DNA of 64,000 nt from Pseudovibrio sp947494035 (GTDB lineage Bacteria > Pseudomonadota > Alphaproteobacteria > Rhizobiales > Stappiaceae). The notes beneath the pieces are model-generated. The model ran no database searches, was not told the origin of the DNA, and saw only the letters and a program-made list of their open reading frames with translations. The translations under genes and the position numbers were made by a program. The stretch is from assembly GCA_947494035.1 (NCBI GenBank), contig CANLTN010000021.1, positions 8,572 to 72,571 on the forward strand, read 5' to 3'. Of this stretch, positions 59,503 through 64,000 are shown piece after piece (within the stretch, counting starts at the first letter, position 1; the number at the start of each line of letters is the position of its first letter).

Positions 59503-60933
59503 TTACAGGACCGGTGAGAACAGGCGCGCGGCCTGAGCGAGCACGCGAAAGGCGTAGCGGCGGTTGTTGAGTTCTAGACGGTCGGTCTGGCGTGCGCCTT
59601 CAAAATCCTGCAGGAGCATCTGTTCGGTCTTCTGGATCATGTCCTTGCCAGTGAACCAGAGCGTGATCTCGAAATTGATGTTGAACGAGCGGTTGTCGAA
59701 GTTGACCGTGCCGATGCCGGCCAGCTCATCATCAATGAGAATAACCTTTTCATGCAGGAAACCTTCCAGATAGCGGTAGACCTTGATGCCGTGGCTGGCG
59801 AGGTTGTCTGCATGTGCATAGCTGGCCAGCCAGACGAGCCAGTGGTCGGCCTTCTCAGGCAGGAGGATACGAACGTCCACACCGCGCAGGGCAGCTGCGT
59901 AGAGGGCTGTGAGGACCTCAATGCCTGGCACGAAGTAGGGGCTGACGATCCAGAGGCGGTCCTTGGCCCGCGAAATGCTCTCCACAAAGGTGATGGCGCA
60001 GTCTTCCTGAGCGTCTGCTGGCCCCGTTGGCATGACCATGACGCTTTCCCCGCTGGTTTGGGGGAAACTGGCGGGCAGTTCCAGTTGGGGGGCTTTGCCG
60101 GTGGCAAACTGCCAGTCTTCGCTGAAGGAGAGAGTGGCAGCGAGTGCGGCGGGGCCGGAGACTTTGACGTGGGTATCGCGCCAGTGGCCGAACTCTTGCG
60201 AGAGGCCGAGGTACTCTTCACCGATGTTGTGGCCGCCAATCCAGCAGTGCTTGCTGTCGGTGACCACCACCTTGCGGTGGTTGCGGTAGTTGAGGCGCAT
60301 GGGGCCTAACATGCGCATGAGCCGGTGGCGTCTGTTAAAGGCGCTGACGCGGACGCCCGCGTCGCGCAAACGGGCGCGGTATTGGGCGGAGAGGGCGCGC
60401 GACCCGATATCGTCATAGAGCAGACAAACGTGCAGGCCCGCCTTTGCGCGCTCTATGAGGGCGTCGGCCAGTTCCAGCCCGATGCTGTCTTCGCGGATGA
60501 TGAAGAACTGCACAAGCACATGCTTTTTGGCATTGCGGATGCCTTCGATGATGGAGGCAAACATGGCCGGGCCGTCAATGAGCAGCTTGCACTCGTTGTC
60601 TTTCAGAAAAGGCACGGAGGCTATGCGGGTGTGGACTGGCCAGTGGCTGCTGGCGGTGCCATCCACATAGGGTGTGTGCCGGTTGAGCACGTCTGCCTCA
60701 ATCTGGGAGATGTCGTCGCGCACCTCGATGTAATCATCCAGCCGTTTCCACGCGAAGATGAAATAGAGCGGGACCGTTGGTATGGGGAGGAAAAACAAGG
60801 AGAGCAGCCAGGCAATGCTGCCCTGCGAGGTGCGGGAATACATGATCTCGCGAATGGCGCAAAGGATTGCCAGCGCGTAGAAAAACACGCTGAGAAGAGC
60901 GATCAGGGAGAGGAGGCTGAATGAGGATTCCAA
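59503..60933 (-). CDS. cls: cardiolipin synthase (PLD superfamily)
   Basis: A 476-residue membrane enzyme that makes cardiolipin from two phosphatidylglycerols. Two N-terminal helices are followed by two PLD half-sites with intact HKD motifs: NHRKVVVTDSKHCWIGGHN and HEKVILIDDELAGIGTVNFDNRS. RGVDVRILLPEKADH and the C-terminal half match the bacterial ClsA type. The start at 60933 gives the normal membrane-anchored N-terminus. It appears monocistronic; LysE lies 105 bases downstream. Confidence 0.94.
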   Translation of the reverse strand: MESSFSLLSLIALLSVFFYALAILCAIREIMYSRTSQGSIAWLLSLFFLPIPTVPLYFIFAWKRLDDYIEVRDDISQIEADVLNRHTPYVDGTASSHWPVHTRIASVPFLKDNECKLLIDGPAMFASIIEGIRNAKKHVLVQFFIIREDSIGLELADALIERAKAGLHVCLLYDDIGSRALSAQYRARLRDAGVRVSAFNRRHRLMRMLGPMRLNYRNHRKVVVTDSKHCWIGGHNIGEEYLGLSQEFGHWRDTHVKVSGPAALAATLSFSEDWQFATGKAPQLELPASFPQTSGESVMVMPTGPADAQEDCAITFVESISRAKDRLWIVSPYFVPGIEVLTALYAAALRGVDVRILLPEKADHWLVWLASYAHADNLASHGIKVYRYLEGFLHEKVILIDDELAGIGTVNFDNRSFNINFEITLWFTGKDMIQKTEQMLLQDFEGARQTDRLELNNRRYAFRVLAQAARLFSPVL

Positions 60934-61130
60934 GCGTTACAACTCCTGTAAGGCGAGGGTCCATTTATAGCTGCGCCAAGAGGATTGGTCAAAACCTCTT
61001 GGCGAATTTTGCAAGGACTTCCACCTAAAGTGGTTTGTACTTTTGTTCTAAAGAGCAAACTGCTTTAGGGTTTATTCCTGGTTCCACTTAACCTGTAGTG
61101 GTTTCTGCTGACTGAGAAAGTCGTGGCAGA

Positions 61131-62168
61131 TCAGGCTGGTTCGAACGGAATGGCGATGTCGGACTTACGTTCCATCCATTGTGGAACCGGCAGGCCTTTC
61201 TCGCGCAGGAAGGTCGGGTTGAACATCTTGCCCTGATAGCGGGTGCCGTAGTCACACAGCACGGTCACTATGGTATGGCCGGGGCCGAGTTCCTTGGCGA
61301 GGCGGATTGCGCCAGCCACGTTGATGCCCGACGAACCACCAAGGCAGAGGCCTTCGTGTTCCAGAAGCTCGAAATTGATCAGCAGGCCTTCCTCATCGGA
61401 AATGCGGTAGGGGAAATCGACAGGGGCGTCTTCCAGATTGGCGGTGATGCGGCCCTGACCGATGCCTTCGGAGATCGAGGAGCCTTCGGACTTCAGCTCG
61501 CCGTGGGCGTAGTAGTTGTAAAGCGCTGCGCCGTGTGGGTCTGCAAGGCCGATCTTGATGTTCGGGTTCTTTTCCTTCAGGCCGATGCCGACGCCAGCCA
61601 ATGTGCCACCAGTGCCGACCGCGCAGATGAAGCCATCCACTTTGCCGTCGGTCTGCTGCCAGATTTCCTGAGCGGTGGTCTCAATGTGGCCCTGACGGTT
61701 GGCCACGTTGTCAAACTGGTTGGCCCAGATTGCACCTTGCGGGTGGGTTTTGTTCAGCTCCTCTGCAATGCGCTGGGAGACTTTGATGTAGTTGTTGGGG
61801 TTCTTATAGGGAACTGCCGGAACTTCGATCAACTCTGCGCCAGCGATGCGCAGCATGTCTTTCTTTTCCTGGGACTGGGTCTCGGGAATAATGATCACAG
61901 AGCGGTAGCCCAGAGCGTTGCCGACCAGAGCAAGGCCGATGCCGGTGTTGCCCGCTGTGCCTTCCACGATAATGCCGCCCGGCTTCAGGGTGCCGCGTTT
62001 GACTGCATCATTGATGATGAAGAGGGCTGCACGGTCCTTGACGGACTGACCCGGGTTCATGAATTCGGCTTTGCCGAGGATTTCACAGCCGGTTCGCTCG
62101 GATGGGCCCTTCAGGCGGATGAGGGGTGTGTTGCCAATAGCTTCGATGGCAGAGGCGCGCGTGTCCAT
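61131..62168 (-). CDS. cysteine synthase (PLP, CysK-like, longer alphaproteobacterial form)
   Basis: Makes cysteine from O-acetylserine and sulfide. The 345-residue fold-type II PLP enzyme is longer than typical CysK by about 30 residues. The PLP lysine is in MNPGQSVKDRAAL, the substrate loop is EGTAGNTGIGLA (most CysK have TSGNT), and the phosphate loop is AVGTGGTLAGVG. LCLGGSSGINVAGAIRLA follows. The ATG at 62168 follows GAGAGA; an upstream TTG at 62180 is less likely. A cystathionine beta-synthase-like or phosphoserine-using relative cannot be excluded. Confidence 0.9.
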   Translation of the reverse strand: MDTRASAIEAIGNTPLIRLKGPSERTGCEILGKAEFMNPGQSVKDRAALFIINDAVKRGTLKPGGIIVEGTAGNTGIGLALVGNALGYRSVIIIPETQSQEKKDMLRIAGAELIEVPAVPYKNPNNYIKVSQRIAEELNKTHPQGAIWANQFDNVANRQGHIETTAQEIWQQTDGKVDGFICAVGTGGTLAGVGIGLKEKNPNIKIGLADPHGAALYNYYAHGELKSEGSSISEGIGQGRITANLEDAPVDFPYRISDEEGLLINFELLEHEGLCLGGSSGINVAGAIRLAKELGPGHTIVTVLCDYGTRYQGKMFNPTFLREKGLPVPQWMERKSDIAIPFEPA

Positions 62169-62415
62169 GGTCTCTCTCAAATAACTGGTATGAGCATAAA
62201 TTTATTATGTGGGTGTTCGATTGCTTTTCAGACCACGCTACTGTGCTGGCCTGAAGAGAACAAGAAATGGCCTGCCAAAGGGTGGGTGAGATTAGGATAT
62301 TTTTCTAGCCACGAAATTTCGCGAGAATAAAGTTTCTCGTGGGACGCGCGCAGTTCGAATGGCTGCGCTAAATGCGATTTGAGAGAGTATCGATTTGCGT
62401 GCGCCCGTGTGTCTG

Positions 62416-63099
62416 TTATTCACGTTCCAGCCATGTGACAGCGCCTTTGGTGGCGTTCCAGATGGTTTCGCCGTTTTCGCCAGCCTTGAGCATGAAGGAG
62501 TTCTCGGTTTCTTCAGGAACGGGCTGTACCTCCAGCAAAGTGACTTGGGTATCCATTGCCGCGGTGAAGGCTGCTTTGCTGGTGACAACAAAGCGTTCGC
62601 TGATCGGCGCGCGGGATTGGTCTTTCGGCAGCTCTGCGGACTGCATGGACTGGGGGTGGATGTCCGGTGTCATTATGGCCACGGCGATGGCGCGACCATC
62701 GGGCAGCAGATGTGTTTCGTTTGGCTGAACTTCGGAATCGTAGATGACTTCGCCCTCTTCATCAATCAGCTCGACCCAGAGGGTATCGCGGCCCTGAATT
62801 TCAACTGCTCCCACCCAGATGGACAGATCACTCTCCAGAGGGTCTGCATCAGGTGTTTCGGCTGATGGGGCGACTGTGACGGCGATAAAGTCTTCCGGCA
62901 TGGCGTAGGTGTGGCCAGCTTCGGATTTCCCGATCAGTGTTGGCTCCGTTGCACCCTGATCACTTGCCGGTGGAATTTCGGCCAGTGAAGGTGCGGCAAG
63001 CACCAGCAGTGTTGTCATGCATGCAGCTGTAATCCCGACGCAGATATTGCGGGGATTAAAGACGCGCGTCACAGCGCGGTGTGCGAATAAATTACTCAT
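62416..63099 (-). CDS. secreted protein of unknown function
   Basis: A 227-residue protein with an N-terminal membrane/signal segment (ICVGITAACMTTLLVLAAPSLAEI) after a basic leader, so it is exported or anchored. The mature part has no recognised domain. It is rich in Glu, Asp, Ala and Pro and looks like one or two beta-sandwich modules (LSIWVGAVEIQGRDTLWVELIDEEGEVIYDSEV). The ATG at 63099 follows GGGAG. It is read in the same direction as the cysteine synthase gene, about 250 bases upstream of it, but is probably separate. Confidence 0.7.
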   Translation of the reverse strand: MSNLFAHRAVTRVFNPRNICVGITAACMTTLLVLAAPSLAEIPPASDQGATEPTLIGKSEAGHTYAMPEDFIAVTVAPSAETPDADPLESDLSIWVGAVEIQGRDTLWVELIDEEGEVIYDSEVQPNETHLLPDGRAIAVAIMTPDIHPQSMQSAELPKDQSRAPISERFVVTSKAAFTAAMDTQVTLLEVQPVPEETENSFMLKAGENGETIWNATKGAVTWLERE

Positions 63100-63810
63100 T
63101 TGTGGCTCCCTGATCTTCACGCAGCAACTTACCCAGAGGGGTGCCTTTTATGTGTTATGGTACAGTTGTCCGACAGTATTTATCATGACAGTGTGTACCC
63201 GATACATTAGTGGTATATGTATTTACTTAGAGTATCTATGTCATAATAATTGTAGGTAAATCAGATTTCTCGTATTAATACTTGAAGATTCTTTAGTTGT
63301 TATTGTGTAAAATTTTCATTGTACTGATTGCCAATATAAATTGGGTGATGTTGGGGTGAGAGCCGCTAGGGCAGCGGATGGCAAAAAAATCTCATAATTT
63401 CCAGAAAACACCGATTTTTAAGGGAAAAACCCATCAGTTTGGCTGGTTTTTGGGAGTGTTGGATGCGGTTGGGGTGTGTTTTGGTGCGCGTGAAACGCTG
63501 TGCTGCTCTCGCAGGTTTTTACTTCCCTCATAATTTAGGGAGGCTTGCTAGGGTTAATGGCTGGCCATGTGCAGGATCAGGGTAATCTTTACCGCAAAAT
63601 GGAGAGCCTCCGCTTTCGTGCGGAAGAGACTTCTACCCAGATGAGCCCCGTGTCGGCGGCCTGCGGCACATGAGAGTGCGCCCGCTTGGCTTCGTGTGAA
63701 CATGGTTTTCTACCCATTCTTTTTCTTGTTTTGTTGGATAGACGCACACGCACGGTTTTTGTGAGGAGAAGAGGTGCTTTAAACGAGGGGGAGGGTGTTT
63801 GTAAAAAGGA
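63100..63810. other. 711-base gene-free region before the tRNA-Asn pair
   Basis: No coding frame is supported. It is AT-rich to about 63480 and then more GC-rich, with a possible structured RNA at 63566-63672. Confidence 0.45.
63566..63672 (+). ncRNA. candidate structured RNA, unknown class
   Basis: Nested pairings are visible: CATGTG/CACATG plus CAGG/CCTG as the outer stem, GGGTA/TACCC in the middle, and CCGC/GCGG around TTTCGT as the hairpin tip. The signature of SRP RNA is absent. A 6S-like or small regulatory RNA is possible; the strand is uncertain. Confidence 0.3.
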
Positions 63811-63885
63811 TGGCTCCCCGGGCCGGATTCGAACCAGCGACCAAGCGGTTAACAGCCGCTTGCTCTACCACTGAGCTACCGGGGA
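63811..63885 (-). tRNA. tRNA-Asn (anticodon GTT), copy 1
   Basis: Acceptor TCCCCGG pairs with CCGGGGA; the anticodon stem AGCGG/CCGCT encloses CTGTTAA, giving GTT. The T-loop is GGTTCGAATCC, the discriminator is G, and CCA is encoded at 63811-63813. Confidence 0.97.
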
Positions 63886-63923
63886 TCATTATGTCCTTGC
63901 CATATGGCTGCAATCGAAAAAAG

Positions 63924-63998
63924 TGGCTCCCCGGGCCGGATTCGAACCAGCGACCAAGCGGTTAACAGCCGCTTGCTCTACCACTGAGCTACCGGGGA
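63924..63998 (-). tRNA. tRNA-Asn (anticodon GTT), copy 2
   Basis: Identical in sequence to copy 1 over its full length including encoded CCA, 38 bases further on. The 5' end of the gene (minus strand) lies 2 bases from the window edge. Confidence 0.97.
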
Positions 63999-64000
63999 TC

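Noticed and set aside
63686..63874. 62-codon frame ending in a QAVNSRLLYH-type tail
   Set aside because: Its last third is the tRNA-Asn gene read as protein, a common false gene.
1..64000. CRISPR array, insertion sequence or integrase
   Set aside because: No regularly spaced repeats, transposase motifs or recombinase genes were found; only the two short dispersed elements are repeated.

Overview
This window is a chromosomal segment of an alphaproteobacterium. The signs are the plsX-fabH-ihfA-merR block, an aapJQMP amino-acid transporter, a class I PHA synthase, the alaC-hom-glpX-recJ order, a DUF2793 protein of the gene-transfer-agent/phage type, and two perfect CtrA-type boxes. Gene content and moderate GC suggest a marine Hyphomicrobiales/Stappiaceae relative (Pseudovibrio-like). 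That placement is inference and was not tested by a database search.

Layout. 1-2950: fatty-acid/phospholipid initiation genes (plsX, cut by the window edge, and fabH), IHF alpha and a MerR regulator. 3025-6655: an Lrp/AsnC regulator divergent from a 1020-residue kinase-M23-aminotransferase fusion. 6913-8785: a small phage/GTA-like group (MazG-like, DUF2793, GH108 endolysin). 8964-10364: an amidohydrolase with a signal peptide, followed by tRNA-Pro. 10722-20556: an exopolysaccharide locus with a polymerase/ligase, initiating phosphotransferase, GT4, Wza-like export lipoprotein, GumC/Wzc-like protein with a degenerate kinase domain, FemAB-like acetyltransferase and polysaccharide deacetylase. 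Its content resembles holdfast/unipolar-polysaccharide loci, and perfect TTAA-N7-TTAA boxes lie in two of its promoter regions.

20568-29694: housekeeping and mixed metabolism (DUF2842, heme A synthase, metY, CoA-binding protein, enoyl-CoA hydratase, thioesterase, a secreted gluzincin-like protease, rplM-rpsI). 29951-33288: a membrane protein, phaC and a small lipoprotein. 33604-39144: alaC-hom-glpX-recJ. 39228-42964: two GNATs, DUF423 and an M3 oligopeptidase. 43178-45285: three tandem CAP-domain lipoproteins sharing a promoter-proximal motif. 45502-49530: a tightly coupled lipid A/envelope modification operon (ArnT-like GT83, PAP2 phosphatase, DPM1-like GT2, LAB_N protein).

50109-54407: aapJQMP with an internal terminator after aapJ. 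54585-63099: an alpha/alpha-toroid-like protein, a TetR/quinone-reductase pair with three operators, sseA, an AlaX-type editing protein, a LysE exporter, cardiolipin synthase, cysteine synthase and a secreted hypothetical protein. The right edge has about 700 bases without a gene, containing a possible structured RNA, and then two identical tRNA-Asn genes.

Much of the window concerns the cell surface: polysaccharide adhesin, lipid A decoration, CAP lipoproteins and cardiolipin. There is no insertion sequence, CRISPR array or integrase. The items most worth following are the CtrA-box-flanked adhesin locus with its pseudokinase-like co-polymerase, the three-domain fusion enzyme, the CAP lipoprotein array with its shared leader, and a short dispersed repeat found twice in inverted orientation.
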